Shown in pieces: positions 29,501 to 42,909 of a DNA stretch of 64,000 bases. This DNA comes from Cruorifilaria tuberocauda. Its lineage: Eukaryota > Nematoda > Chromadorea > Rhabditida > Onchocercidae. The position numbers and the translations under genes are program-made. Below the pieces are notes generated by a model. It searched no databases. It was not told the DNA's origin and saw only the letters and a list, made by a program, of their open reading frames with translations. Location of the stretch: contig JABVXU010000019.1 in the NCBI GenBank assembly GCA_013365365.1, forward strand, positions 310,001 to 374,000, written 5' to 3'. The stretch's first letter is position 1. Every line of letters begins with the position of its first letter.

Positions 29501-32500
29501 ATGTCAGTATTTCATGTACATGAATGGCTTACACTTGAATTAATTGATGCTAATGTTTGTGCAGTTGGTGAATTGGTCGATAAACGAGGTTTGATCTTTT
29601 TCCTTTTCTCTTGCTGATAAGGATAAGAAAGGAATGGATAATGAATGACGAGTGATTATAACCAGTATGTCACAAAATCGGCTCAAACATTCAGAAGTTA
29701 GCAGAAGAATTTACTGGGTATAAGTTGTCGTAAAAAATTTGGTGAAATACTAAAAGACTGGAAATTAAACCCATTGTGTTTTAAAAAAAAAGTTAAAGTA
29801 CCGTTGCTTTACGATGAAAATGTACTTATTTGCTCAGAGAAATTACGTATCTATTAATGCTTGTTTTTTCCAAATTTTATTTGTCTGATAAATAATCTTT
29901 AATTTTGACTATTTTATAAATTTACATGAGAAAATTATTTTTTTAGTGATTGGTTTAATCTTTGATTAGATATACATCAGAGTTAATGTTACAATGTATT
30001 CGATTAACTTTAGATTGGTTATAGATCAATTAGTGGTGGGTAGTATATCGGGTCGGATATGGATTATCGATCCAGGTCGAGCAAGCAACGCAAAACAACA
30101 ATTATTAAGCTGTTTGCTAGAAGAAGATTTACCCGCTGCTATATTGGACATCGCGATTGCAAATTTCATTCCTGGTTTTGAACAAAATCTGATCGCTGTA
30201 TTATCGCCGCAAAAATTGATAATTTACCGCTTTATTTCAGGTATCTAAATTATCAGTTAATTGCTGATTCGCATTTTGAAATATTTGAAATTCCAATTCC
30301 GATTGCATAATTGTAGATGGAGAAGTTTATCAACTGAGTACTGTCTATGAGCACACTATCAGCACGACAGCATTCAATATGTGTATCGGTACATTTGGTC
30401 GGTCAACTACGGTACAAATATGTGTCCAAGACATGAAATGTTCCTTGATGGTATTTGAGGCGGAAAATCAACTTTTCCATCGTTCGATTAATTTAACAAC
30501 CGCTCTACACCCAGGCCCGATCATCTACACCCCTCATTCCGATTCAGTAATCGTCGCATCCTCTTCAGCAATCTTAATTTCCTATAGATATTCCGTTCTT
30601 GCTACAGCATCAAGCGGAAAAAGTGGAAAAAAAATAACCGTATGTTTTCTCCTAATTCACTTTTTCTTTCTTTTTCTTGAAATTCAAACTTGTACCAATT
30701 ATACCAATTATAATTTTACTAATATCTCTTGAACTAGTAAATGTTATCCCATTTATTTTATTTTATTATTAATATTTTCAATAGTATCCAGTTTCAGGCT
30801 AACTGGACATTCAGTTTGGGTGACTATCCATTAAATTTAGAGGTGATTGATACATCACTTGTACAACCGTCTATTGTTGTTCTCTGCAAGCGAACTTTGC
30901 TTTGTTTAACTCACGGCGGTACCTTAAGATTTATGTATCGTTTACAGTGTGTTGCAACTTCACTTTTTGTTTACGATTCTAGTTAGTTTCAGAATTTCAA
31001 TTATCGGTTTTAATCACCTAATTATTACTGTCAATCTGTTACTTAATCAGTTATAATCTTATTTTAATTCATTTTGCAACCTTATTTAGGTTAAGATTTT
31101 TTAAGCTAACTATTATTATTCTATTTGTTCTATCATTCATTTATTTAGTAATTCGTAACACTTATCATTACTTTTTTAACTTAATGCTTCAATTATTTAT
31201 ATGAAATAGCATTTCATGCTTATGGGCTTATTTTATAGCACATGATGCGTATGTAAAATTCTGCATTGCAACAGCTACACGTATGTTACTTTTCTTTAAA
31301 AATACAATATTAGTTTGGGCAGCACAACTTCTGCAAAATGCAATTCAAATTCGATTATGCACTTTTAGGTTTGTATCATTTTCCGTATAGTTTCATCCAT
31401 TAATCATAATAAAAATCAGTTTTGATAATTGAGAAAATTAATTTTCGGAGAATTTTTTTGCCTCGACCTTTTTCATCAATAAAATTAATGCCTTATCATT
31501 GTCGTTGTATTGTTTAAGTTTCGCATATCGTTCAATGCTGGTAATTTTATCAAATTCACGCGTATCTGTTAGTTATTTGGGTACCGAACCGTCCTTATTT
31601 CGTCTTCCAGCACCACAAACGCGCTTCGTTGACTTCCAACAACGCCACAAAGAATTCCTTGAGCTTGAAGCATTAATACATAAAAAACCATTGGAATCAA
31701 TTGAAGGTACTTAGCTTAATTAAATTTTACATCTTAAATGTTGATATGATATGAGTAATCAAGGAATTTCATCTCTTCCGTAAAAGAATTTACCCGAGAA
31801 GTAGGGATATTTTTAATCAGCAGGAAAAGAATTGTGGGATATTTTCAATTACTGTTTGATACTTTTTATGCATGATGTTGGGATTCAGGCTTTGTCGTAT
31901 TTAATCGTTTCTTCTTCTAAAAATTAGGGTAATTTTAAAAAGAAATAATCCATTTGATAGAAATTATTTTTTATAGATACTACAGCGAAAAATTTGTTAA
32001 CACTGAATTGTTCTTACGATGGTTTAGACTCTAAATCGGTATGATTCATTTTCTTACGTTGATTTCACCATTTTCGCTCCAGAAAGAAAATTATTAATGA
32101 TTTGATGGTAAATGTTGTAATTTGAAAAATGCTAAATATCATTTCAAATTACTGTGAAATGCTTCTCAAAATATTAGGAAATTGAGAGCTAAAGAAAAGC
32201 GACTTTGTGTAATAGAAATGAAGAAAGCGAAAATTTAAATTTTAGAGTATATTAATGAATTGACGTACTTTTCATTAACAATGGTTGTTAAATAATAAAA
32301 CAATGGTATAATGCAACAATTCCAATTTTCAACTATTTTTTAGCGAGCTGAAAAATCATCGGACGAAGTTCCGTCTTTGACGCTAAATGTTGAATTATTG
32401 AGCGAAGTATGTTTGCTTGACGTCAAATTGATATGTTCAACAGCATTCCATATTGATCACAAATATACATCATTTCCTAATATTGGTTTGTTTAATCATA

Positions 32501-35500
32501 ATTAAATCATTCGGATGACTGGAATGATTCTCTAAAATTTATGTGATAGACGTTTAATCATAATTAAACTTGAAAAATGGTTTGGTATTCTAAAATTCAA
32601 TTTTATTTTGTAGTTTTCTTCTTCATTTATCATCCAAATATTTTTTAAGTATTATTGTCGCTTTGATAAATTTTATCTCGCCCAAATTTTGAATAACTTC
32701 GATCAATTCAAAAAAGGAAGAGAAAAAAATTAATATAGTTTTTTATTATTAAAATGAATTATAGATAGCTCACAAAAATTACCAACAGGCATACATATTT
32801 TATATCAACCTGTATATGATCTGAGATGTAAATTTTATGCATTATCCTCACAATTTGGTTTGTTTTTAATTTTTCATCAAAAATGACATTGTAGTTTCAA
32901 GTAGTCCATTATAACTTTAAGTGCTTAGTAAAATTTTGAATTTGATTTATTATAACTTTGAGTATTTTAACAAAAACATGTGGAACAATTTATATCATGT
33001 TGAAATCAAAAAAAATGGCTTAATATCTAATAGAAATAATTTTACTATAATAATTTCAGTTTTCTCTTTTCCTTTTCCTCTTTTTAAAATTAACGATGAT
33101 GAGGCAAATTCTTTAAAAAATCGATGAAATGATAGGTAAAAAAAGATAATGAAACATAAAACAAAAATTCCATAAATAATTTTATATTTGATTGTATTGA
33201 CGTTTTATCTCATAAATGTTTTATATAATCCATGGTCAAACATCTATTTATTTCTTTCATAATTTTATGAACTTTTTCATTAAGGTGATGTGATTGGTAA
33301 GGAATTGAAGATGCCTTTAAGTTTGATGTGTCGTACAGTAAATACTCAACGGAATGTACAATACAAAGTGACAATCGAATCAACATTACCTGCTCTCGAC
33401 ATAACACAATTATTTCCTGGTATTTTTTTCAAATTATTTTTCTCTCTGCTTTTCTGATGGAAGATTTAATAAAATATCTATTCATGCAAACATTCGAAAG
33501 TATTTGAAGATTTTGGAAATGAATTTAAATTTGAATCAGAATTTTATTTTGATTAATTTAAATCATATTCGAAATTAAAAAAAAAATTTTTTTTCTTCAT
33601 AAAAGGATGCCTAAGTTATGTTATAAGAGATTTCTTCATGAAAGATCTGTGATCTTTCAGTTATGCAATTACTTTCTCTGAAGTTATTCTATAACTATAA
33701 CGTTTTAATAACTTCTTTTTTTTGGATTATTTAATACTTCCAACAATTTGTCTTACTGAACTTAAGCATAATCTTGACCGTAACTCTCTCACAATACTAT
33801 CATTCTATTGGCTAAATTGTTAAAGTGAGGAAATAAAGGAAAATTTTCCTTTTTATGGATTATATCTTGTAATGAAAAATGTCCGTAGTCATCATATACT
33901 TTCAGAATTTGAAGCTGAAAGTAATACAGCAATTGGCTTTCAACCGCATTTATCAAGAACAGTCATTTCAATTTATGCATCTCAGAAGTATAGTGAGTAA
34001 ATTTCAATTCTAGTGATATCTTCTTTCCCATTTTTCCTTCGCCCTAAAAACGATTCTCGAATGTTTCTGAGAAATCTTTCTGAAAAAAATGGTTAGTTGT
34101 TAATTATAGAGCGATATCGAATTCAAGCCGAAAACCTGGATTTCATTTATTTATTTGCCGATGAATTAATCACAAGGATACAAGCGAAACAGCCAGAAGC
34201 AAAACTGAATTGCACACTTCCATTAGATCAGATTCTTCACGAAATCGATGTATATGTTGAGGTGAATGATCGAAAATTCTCATTAAAAATTATGAACTAA
34301 ATTCAAAATCATCTAGACAGGCTCATCTTAACATTCCAAATGATCAGAAATCTCGAGATAATAACTGCTTTGGAATATTCTTGCTGTTTGATCGATGATT
34401 GATGTTCATTTTGCTATTTTAGAAAAAGAAATGAACTCAGTAGTATTATTATTTTTATATTTTGTGATAGCATCACTTCCATGCTAATGAACATTAATTT
34501 TCTAATAGAAAGACAATATTTGATGATAATTATTTTTATATTTTTTATATGTGAATAACATTACTTTCATTTTGTTCGACACAATTGCTCTAAGAAATCG
34601 GTTCTATCCCTTATTAACTTTCAGGTTTTTTTCTTTTCGGTTCTTCATCATACTTCTTTTCTGTTTTCTAGCATGAAAAAAAAAAGTTGGAGGAAGAAAA
34701 AGAATTAGAACGATTCTGCACTCTTTTGCGTAATATTCAAGCAGCCATATTAATAAAGCTAAAAAGTGAACGACCAACTGAAGTGGATCATATGAATGCT
34801 CTACTGAATTATACATATCATCAGGTTCCATAATTCATTTTAAAACCTTGAGTGTCAATTTTTAAGTTTCAATTATTTTTTTTGTTTTTATGGAGAAAGA
34901 ATCGGAAAAAAATTGTATTAATGGAAGAGATTATTGTTTTGACGGTATCATTGTTTCTTTTTAATCTTTTTTGACATGCATTTCAGATGAAATTTTGAAA
35001 TTCATTCAGAAAAAGTTATAGATATTATGTTGTGTAGATCGCTTAGAACAATTAAATGAAACGTTACGTTTTGCCTCTTTATCCTTAACAGCTGCATTGA
35101 ATCTGATGCATTTGATAACTTCACTTAAGGGAAATCCATTACCTTTAGATGGTACTATTGTCAACAATCCCGGACAGGTAATACATAAATACTTTATACT
35201 TATTTTATTAAGTGATAGCAAATGCTTTGTTATAATAATACTTTTTTTTTATCTTTATATGAAATTTGAAAAGGAAGATTGAGAGAGACTTGATACTTCG
35301 CAGTTTCATCGGTAAGCAATGTTATCAGCGACTTTAATGAAAACTACAAATATACGGAATGGTAATGTTTAATGTAGAAGATGAATGATATATGATAATT
35401 TTATATTTCTTATATTATCATTATTTTTTTTTTCTAAATTTTCAGTCTGTTTGGGAACGTATCAAATGGGCAATATCAACGTTTAAATCGATTGATTTAA

Positions 35501-35691
35501 ATAGTAATTTTACATCAAATGATTTACGATATTTATTACAAAGTATTTGTGAAGGTAATTATGCTGTAATGACTTATATATATGAAGGCAGTAAAGAAGA
35601 AGAAGATGATGAATCGCAGCAATCTGAATCAATTGTTAATCCTTTGATTTCCAGTTTATTACCTTTTGATGAATTAAGTAGCGAATGTTAA
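29501..35691 (+). CDS. BBS9: BBS9 / PTHB1, BBSome subunit
   Basis: Fifteen exons with exactly closing phases: 29501-29588, 30025-30240, 30317-30639, 30798-30981, 31239-31368, 31519-31706, 31977-32038, 32344-32485, 32765-32857, 33285-33419, 33906-33992, 34110-34261, 34672-34824, 35022-35177, 35446-35691, encoding ~784 residues. Recognisable PTHB1 features in order: N-terminal MSVFHVHEWLTLELID, beta-propeller segments (LVVGSISGRIWIIDPG, CSLMVFEAENQLF, SYRYSVLATAS, VSYLGTEPSLFRLPAP), a GAE-like beta-sandwich (VPSLTLNVELL), a platform region (LKMPLSLMCRTV, QLFPG), RYRIQAENLDFIYLFADELI and C-terminal helices. BBS9 is a scaffold of the octameric BBSome, which moves membrane cargo in cilia; in nematodes cilia occur on sensory neurons. 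The acidic C-terminus (GSKEEEDDESQQ) is low complexity. Exon 14 uses acceptor TTATAG at 35021, the only one in phase. Confidence 0.95.
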
Positions 35692-36447
35692 TTTGTTGAT
35701 AGATAATTATAGATAATTAGTAAACTCATTAGCATTCTTTATTGATAATAATTATACACAGTTTGCATATTTTTAAGAAATAAAAGAAAATTTTTAAATT
35801 TAAATTTATACATTTGGCAAAATAATGATTCTCATCGCTTTAAATGATATCTTCAAAAATTTCACTTATTCATCATTTTTTTGTTGTAATTCTTCAATGT
35901 AATATCATGCAGCTTACATTATTGTCGATTTTGATAATAAATATTTTATATTTTATCAAAAACTCTTACAAATGCTTAAATTAAAAACTTCACTTAAAAA
36001 TCATTCTGCAGATCGAAAATTTACGATCTTGTTGAGTGAAAGGCTTTATAAACCTAACAAATTAAGCATAGAATTATTTATCATCAAATAATTCAAGAAA
36101 ATCAGTTATTTTATTCTTGGTTTTTTCAATGGCATAAACTTTTGTATTGTATAAAATTATCAATCGATTGAAAAAATTTTTTTCGCTTGCAATAAAGTAT
36201 TTATATATACAAACTTGACGAAAAAAGAAACGCTTGAATTTATAAACTAAAAACGAGTAGCATTTTGGTGAGTTTGTCTTTGATGAAATATATTTTCTTT
36301 TGATCTTACAATGCGTTATCATTGATGATAAGAGAAGAAGTGTTATCGTACTCTAATTGATGGTGATAATAAAATGAAATTGGTTAATAAGCTGAATAGT
36401 TAATATCTTTCACTGCTCACTGCTTATATATCAATTTCCATTCGTGT
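35692..36447. other. Intergenic region between BBS9 and the BMPER-like gene
   Basis: About 0.75 kb, very AT-rich. It contains a likely BBS9 polyadenylation signal (AATAAA near 35778) and presumably the promoter of the BMPER-like gene. The minus frame at 36074-36322 has no support. Confidence 0.45.
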
Positions 36448-39400
36448 ATGATCTATAAAAGTATATACTGTATTACTAATTCCGTTATTATTTTCTCATT
36501 AATATTCTTATTAATACAAGTTAATAGTCAACTTATTGGTCATGGTGAGTCTTTCAATTTTTATAAACTATAAAAAAAAGGATTAATAAATTGAATTTGC
36601 TACAAGAATTAATGAATCTTATATAAATATGTATTTAATATACCTGACAAAGAAAGGATGCTGATATATCTAGACCAAATTTAAAATAGAATTTTTAGAT
36701 CATGATATTTTTTTCAAAAAAAAAATTAACTTGGTTCCATTTTTATGCTATCCTTTTTTCACTAAAATTAAAATCATAATGAATGATATAAATGTTGCTA
36801 TTAATATTTACTATCATTTCAATCTGTGCTGCTTGTTACTTCGCAAAAAATTTTCAGTGAATGTATGTTTAATTTAATATAATTTGAAATTCTGAATTTC
36901 AGGAATACCATGTACAAAAGAAGGCGCCAAGATTGATTTGGCAGATGTAACACGTGGTTTGGTTACGTCACCTTGTTATCATTGTGTGTGTAAGGTATTA
37001 TTTATCATTTCATTAACAGAATTTAACCTATCAACTTAATATTTTTCATTCCAATCTTTCTAAAAAAATCTGATCCTTAAAATTTGATGTTGTAGAACGA
37101 GAATGGCATGACCATTTACAGACTTGTATTCGACAGTCACCTAAAATGAATCGTGAAGCATTACTGAAATGTATTTTGTCAAAGCTTCAGGTTATTAGTG
37201 TACTGTAGGATTCTTGTAGGATTTCATTCAAATCATTATTTTATCATTCGAGATATTGAAAGTAGCATTCAGACTATTGTGGATTTATCATTCAATTATT
37301 CTGTTTTCAGAATGCTATGATAACATGCATACTAGAAGGATGTGAATCGTTGAAGAGTTGTCCAACAGTATGGGATCGTAACAACAATACGTGCTGTATA
37401 AAATGTTTGCACTGTATTTATTTGGGTATCAAACGAAATAATAATCAAATTTGGACAAGCACGCAGGATAGTTGCATACAGATTTCATGCAAAGTGATTC
37501 TTCTGCTTCTTTCAAGCATAAATCTAGGTCTAAGGATTAGTAAAAAATTAAATTTCTAAATTAGAATCATCCAATCCCTTATCTTCAAACGAAAAATGTT
37601 TACTTCACTTCATTTCTTTTTCATTATTTTTCTTCTTAATAAATAATAATAATAATTATTTTTTATTATTAGACATTTCATATTTTGCAAGGAAGCACTA
37701 TCATTTGTAAAATTTTCTTTTTGCGTCACGAGTTTCTCACGTGAAAGTGAATCAATCCTAGGCTGGTATTATAACAAGTTGGCGGATTCAATGTGTATCG
37801 AATTGCTCAAATGGACGTTTGCTGGCTGGATTTTGCTGTGGATTATGTTTAACTCCAATAAAAGCTGAGGATCGATGTATTCGATGTGATTTAGTCTTAA
37901 ATCAATGGTACCATTGTTATCGCTTTACTTGTCCTGTACTGAACTGTCCAATATCTCAACATACAAGACATCCCAAGAGGTATTTTCAATTTTTATCAAA
38001 ATTTTGTTTCTTCTATACAATTAATCCTCTAGTGAGTCGAGAGGAAATATTATGTTAATTTTCTTGTATGAAAATACGTTATCAATATATCATCACAATG
38101 TGTTATTTGCAATTGCAAATAATCTTATCAGTTATTGTAGTTTTCAGCTGCTGTCCGGAATGCAGAAGCCATGGTATTATCTCGGTAAGTTCAAACCTGG
38201 TAGCATTAAATGGATCACACTGCGTGTTTCGTGGATGGCACTATCAAGTGCATGATACGTTCCGTATCGATCCGTGCTCACGTTGCACTTGTCAATCAGG
38301 CGGAATGGTTTGTAAAAGGTCCGTTCTATCAAATTCCATTCGTTCGATGTTTTCAATGTTTTACTATATAATTCGGAAACATTATTTTCCTTTGCATACT
38401 TCGCGTTCTTCACTTTTTCAGATTTGTTTGTCCATTCAAAAGATGTGATGTGTCACATATATTTTATCAACCGAACGTTTGTTGTCCATTTTGCTATAGG
38501 AAGAAAATCCATGCAAGCGAATCGACATCAAAGGAAATGAAGCGACTGTGGAGGGAGTGTCCAGTAGAGGTCATTCAGTGAATTACTTTTAAAGTGATCA
38601 TCTTCTCCAATACGATGGATAAAATCTCGTTAATGGGGTTACTAAGAAAACATTATTGACCTTTTGAATGAATTTCTTATCTAACCAAATGCATTGTTAT
38701 ACATGCTCAGAAATAAAACAAACACACTTATTCAGACATATATTCCATGTAAAAAATTAAAGGGCATAAAATTAAGTAATGAATTAATATTTCAGCATAG
38801 CACTAAATGGACATTGGATAATAATTGTTCTAATTGTATATGCATTAATGGATATGTAAAATGTAAAAAAACTGATTGTCCATGGAAAGGAAAATGTCCA
38901 GAAGGACGACGTTTCAAGAATTTGAATAGATCGTGCTGTCATCAATGTGAGCTAAGTAAATATATGCATGGATATTATAAACAATAAATATGCTAATTAT
39001 TACGGAAACTCTTAATAAATAAATTTGAAAAGAAAAGTAAAAAATAAAGTCAATTTGTAATTTATTTATATTACTCTAATTTTGTGCCATTTTATATTAA
39101 CCAAAATTAAAGCTTACAAGCGTTGAAAAAACATATAAAAGTAGACTATCATTTGTAAAGAGATGATATTATTACTAATAAGTTAACACACTATAATGAA
39201 AATGAAATAATGAAAAATATGAAATATAATGAAAAATAAAAAGCAGTGGTTACTGTATGTTATGAAAAAAATTCATATTTGCAAATTTGAACATTTTCTC
39301 TAATTATCTTCCATTGTTGATAGCGCACAAGCAAGAGCTCCATAAAATTACTTCTCTCTTATGTTTTTTTTTTGTTTTTGTCGAACTTCAAAGTTTATTA

Positions 39401-40663
39401 CTGTGATAACATCGTGATACTAATCTTAACGTCCTCATGAATATCTTTTTTGCTAATGATTCTAAATTTTTTATTAGAAAATTTTGCTGTGGAATATTTG
39501 ATATTGTTTGTCATTTATAGAGGAGAGTTCGTGCATTATATTCGGTGATCCAAATTATGTAACATTCGACAAATTTGGTTATTCATTTCAAGGAACGTGT
39601 AGTTACATCTTCACGCAAGAATGTTCACGTGATGGGTATTAATTTGAACCCATAATAAGTCTAGAAAATGTTTGGAGTTAGTTTAATTTAATTCCTATAG
39701 GAGAAATTGCAATCACTGATAAATTGTCAAGCAAGTATAATAAATTTATATTTTTAGGATTGATCCAAAATTTGAAATAATTGGCGTAAACAGTGAACAA
39801 TCATCCTTAACTTGGACACGAAGTGTAATTATTTACATATCACTTTTCAATGGAACTTACTTTACCATACATTTATTGCCAAAGAAGGTCATAACTTTTT
39901 TTCAAATAATATAAAGTTGAAAAACACATTTAGAATTATTTTTGGAAGTTTTTTCTTTAAGGTTATACGTGAACGCATGAAGATAATCAGTGTTCCATAT
40001 GTTCGCTATAATGAGTGGCCAGAATATCGAGCTTTCGAAGATCCTTCAAATGGACATATCGTTGTTTCATTTAAATTGATCGGTTTGAAAGTAATTTGGG
40101 ATGGGGAATTATTTGTTGAAATTGTCCTCACGAAACGTCATAAATCCAAGGTATCTGTCTTATTAATGATAATTATGCAATTCCTGTTAAATTTTAATAA
40201 ATATTTTATATAAATTATCCAAGAAATGATTTATCTTGGACAAATCTAACTTTCAAATATGGTTGAGATTTATTTGTCAAATATTTATAGTGGTATGTGT
40301 CTATAAGAGATTTAGTTTAAATATCGTTTCATTAATTACAATATAGAAATGGACGGTCAATTCCCGTCAAGATTAACTGAAGAGTTTGAAAGCGCAAGTG
40401 TAAATGCAAGTAGAAATAAGAGATCGTTGAATAACAAGTTAAACGCAAAATTGGCAATAGAAGTGCCGAAATAGATTGGTTTATTCTAGGTTTGCGGTTT
40501 ATGTGGTAACTTCAACGGTAATCCCAGCGATGACCTGATATCTCGTTATATGACCTCACCAACTCAATCCATATCACATTTTGTCCGATCTTGGGCCTAC
40601 AATATAGCATGCACACAAGATCAAACAAAGAAACATTCCCTTCATAATGCACGATTTATATAA
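36448..40663 (+). CDS. Secreted BMP-binding regulator, BMPER / crossveinless-2-like (VWC repeats + VWD)
   Basis: Eleven exons in phase: 36448-36544, 36903-36994, 37311-37493, 37762-37979, 38148-38318, 38422-38569, 38796-38955, 39521-39635, 39758-39887, 39962-40150, 40490-40663, giving ~558 residues. The N-terminus is a hydrophobic signal peptide (core VIIFSLIFLLIQV). Next come about five cysteine-rich VWC-type modules, showing CxCxxG/N and CC..C signatures: CYHCVCK, CCIKC, CCGLC, CCPEC, HCVFRGWHYQVHDTF with CSRCTC and CCPFC, and CSNCICINGYVKC with CCHQC. A VWD domain follows, from IIFGDPNYVTFDKFGYSFQG to VCGLCGNFNGNPSDDL, with the CGLCGNFNG hallmark. This order matches BMPER/crossveinless-2, a secreted modulator of BMP signalling. 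It ends about 45 residues after CGLCGNFNG, so the C8 region is short and the TIL domain of vertebrate BMPER is absent. A kielin-type VWC protein is the main alternative. Confidence 0.85.
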
Positions 40664-41150
40664 GTGAACATATTGTAGGAAATTTAAAACTTTTCTCCTC
40701 AAATAATTTGCTGAATAGAATTACGAATTTTCTGCAAGAAAAATGTACGGCGTGTGTAGCTTCTTTTAGGAAGTTATCATATAAAGCTGTGTTGAGAACA
40801 ATTAGATTAGTATCTGTAACGAAACGAAATAACCGACTAAAATAGAAGAATTTTATCATGAAATAATGCTTTTTTACTTCGTTTTCATCTTATATATATA
40901 TAATTATATAAATTATATAACAATTATATAAATTGAAAATCAATCAGAATTGGAACAAATTAGTCAAGTACACTCCGCTGTGAAATTTAATCAGCTGTGA
41001 AATTTAACTTTGAAAGAAATCAATCCATTCTTACTAAAACTCAAGCACAAAATAACATCTCGGACATATTCAATATAATATATCATTAGACCATTCAATA
41101 TTTGACTGTATTTAACTGCATGTAATCGATTAGGAATCAGCGAGCTAGAA
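40664..41150. other. AT-rich spacer between BMPER-like gene and retroelement relic
   Basis: No gene seen. It contains a TA-rich microsatellite-like stretch (40894-40935). If the element at ~41160 has its primer-binding site there, the right part of this spacer may be a decayed 5' LTR, but I could not find a matching 3' copy. Confidence 0.35.
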
Positions 41151-41160
41151 CATTGGCACT

Positions 41161-41177
41161 TGGTGTCGAGAAACCCG
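41161..41177 (+). other. Possible tRNA primer-binding site of the BEL/Pao relic
   Basis: TGGTGTCGAGAAACCCG begins with TGG and its complement ends in CCA, as the 3' end of a mature tRNA does. A CA dinucleotide two bases upstream could be the end of a 5' LTR. The position upstream of gag is right. The priming tRNA was not identified. Confidence 0.35.
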
Positions 41178-41452
41178 AAATGTCAAGAAATTTCTCGACC
41201 CTAATTTCTAATTACAAATATTTTGGAATCTTTATCTTTTCATAAATCATTATTTGTAAAATGTAAAATATTTTCACAATGCCTGCACCGGATATTCTCA
41301 TGTCTAAACTTTTATCCAAACGTTTTCTGTTCCCGCCTAAATAACTAGTCAGCCATTCTATCGAATCATTAATTTTTTGCAAAAATGTGGCGAGAATTTG
41401 GAGTAACTTTAATGCAGCTGCATGTATAAAAAATATATCATATATCAAAAAC

Positions 41453-41766
41453 TTATTTGATGTCATGCTTAAAGGAAGAAGCCTTACAATCTGTAAGAGC
41501 ATTGCGCTATGACATTTAAGTCCGTCATTATAAAGAAATTTTTATACAAATCAGGAAACGAGTCAAGAGTTTCATTTCATCAAACGAAATGACATTGAGG
41601 CGACGGAAACGATTCTCCGTCAACTAGACGCAATGAGGATGAACTTGGGACGTTGCAGTATTGAAATAACTATTGAAAATAAGCTACCAACATGGATCTT
41701 AGACAAAGTATACCAACTGAAAGCGGAAAAAGAAAGCTGGACATTCAGTAGCCTTGATAGCTTTAG
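41453..41766 (+). pseudogene. Gag (DUF1759-like) fragment of BEL/Pao element
   Basis: Two fragments in different frames. The first, ending in a stop at 41518, has YLMSCLKEEALQSVRALRYD, resembling the YLxSxLKGEAxxxVxGYD signature of Pao gag. The second, from 41588, begins NDIEATETILRQLDAM and continues with KLPTWILDKVYQLK, another typical gag stretch. Stops lie between and after them. Confidence 0.65.
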
Positions 41767-42011
41767 TTCAAAAGAATGAAGACAACAGGAATCAACAAAG
41801 ATGAACATACAACAGATTGAAGGGAGAAACTTTTGCTTGTTTTCAGCAAAACAGTCAAATTCGACCAGTGAAAGACACTTTTAATTAAATCCCAATCTTG
41901 AGAAAATAAACAAGGAACCTTATAAGGTGTCCGAGAAAACCCATCGCGTAAACGAATGCTCATGTAACTCCACGTTCAATCAACAAACTGAACGCCCGAA
42001 AAAAAGCAAGG

Positions 42012-42210
42012 AAAGGAGACCTTGCGCTTTTTGCAATCAAAGCCACAAGGACAATGAGTTCCAAATCATCCCACATTGAAACAACGAACTGATCGTTTGA
42101 AAGAAATCAAGGTTGTTCGACAGGGGCATGGAACAATGACTGTAAACAAAGAAAACGATCATGTTACTTATGCAATGTTCGAGACGACACAGCGTTCTGT
42201 CAAACAATGT
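42012..42210 (+). pseudogene. Nucleocapsid zinc-knuckle remnant
   Basis: CAFCNQSHKDNEF at ~42021 is a CCHC-type knuckle whose last Cys has become Phe. RSCYLCNVRDDTAFCQ at ~42155 is a second Cys-rich unit. Between them the frame shifts and stops occur, so the gag C-terminus is broken. Confidence 0.55.
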
Positions 42211-42310
42211 AAGCATCACAACAAAAGGGAACAAATTTAGCAGTCATTACGAATTCAACAAATCAACCAACTATCAAGGTAAGAAAGTATTACTCTTATG
42301 CAAAAAAACT

Positions 42311-42523
42311 GAAGTAATCTATCCAAGCAAACTGAAATTTCTAGAAAAAGTTCTAGCACTACTTGACATAGGATCACAATCGTCCTTCGTCTCGCAAAAA
42401 TTAGCAGATCGGTTGAAGTTGGGAAATATCGAAAAAGCACGAATCATGGAGAAAGATCTAAAACTCTTCTCATTTGGTAATAGAATCCCAAAACAACACC
42501 AGACTATGAATGTGGAAAAATAA
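42311..42523 (+). pseudogene. Aspartic protease fragment of BEL/Pao pol
   Basis: The open stretch contains ALLDIGSQSSFVSQKLADRL, the BEL/Pao protease signature (usually LLDSGSQ-S-F). The residue after the catalytic Asp is Ile instead of Ser/Thr, so the DSG/DTG triad is lost. A stop follows at 42521-42523. Confidence 0.65.
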
Positions 42524-42602
42524 GGCTTTGAATACATTTTGGGAAATATGGAGAACAGAATATCTAACTAGTTTGAGAGAAAGAACTCAAAATAAACACC
42601 CC

Positions 42603-42798
42603 AAAGATTATAGAAATACGAGAACCTCAAGAAAGTGAAATTGCATTAGTCAATGAATCAGAAATTCCTCGTGATATGTGGAAGTTAGTTAGAGTAAAAG
42701 AAATTAAAAGAGGAAAGGCTAGAAACGCTATTGTAGAAACATCTTATGGTAAAACACTTAACTGACCAGTAAACGCGTTGTACCCACTTGAAGTTGAC
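42603..42798 (+). pseudogene. DUF5641 (integrase C-terminal) fragment
   Basis: The frame reads EIPRDMWKLVRVKEIKRGKA, then RNAIV, TSYGKTLN, an in-frame TGA, then PVNALYPLEV. This matches the conserved W-K-L / R-N-A / RP-x-LYPLE pattern at the end of Pao polyproteins. The internal TGA stands where Arg is usual, a single-base decay. Confidence 0.7.
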
Positions 42799-42909
42799 AG
42801 CAACACGTGAATTCTCAATCATCAATGGCCGAAAAACCCGTGCAAAAAAACGAAGAAGGACACGAAAAAATAAACTTCAACGCAACCAATTTATAAGCTA
42901 AATTTAATA

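Noticed and set aside
41212..41502. 96-codon minus-strand frame
   Set aside because: Antisense to the gag remnant of the BEL/Pao element.
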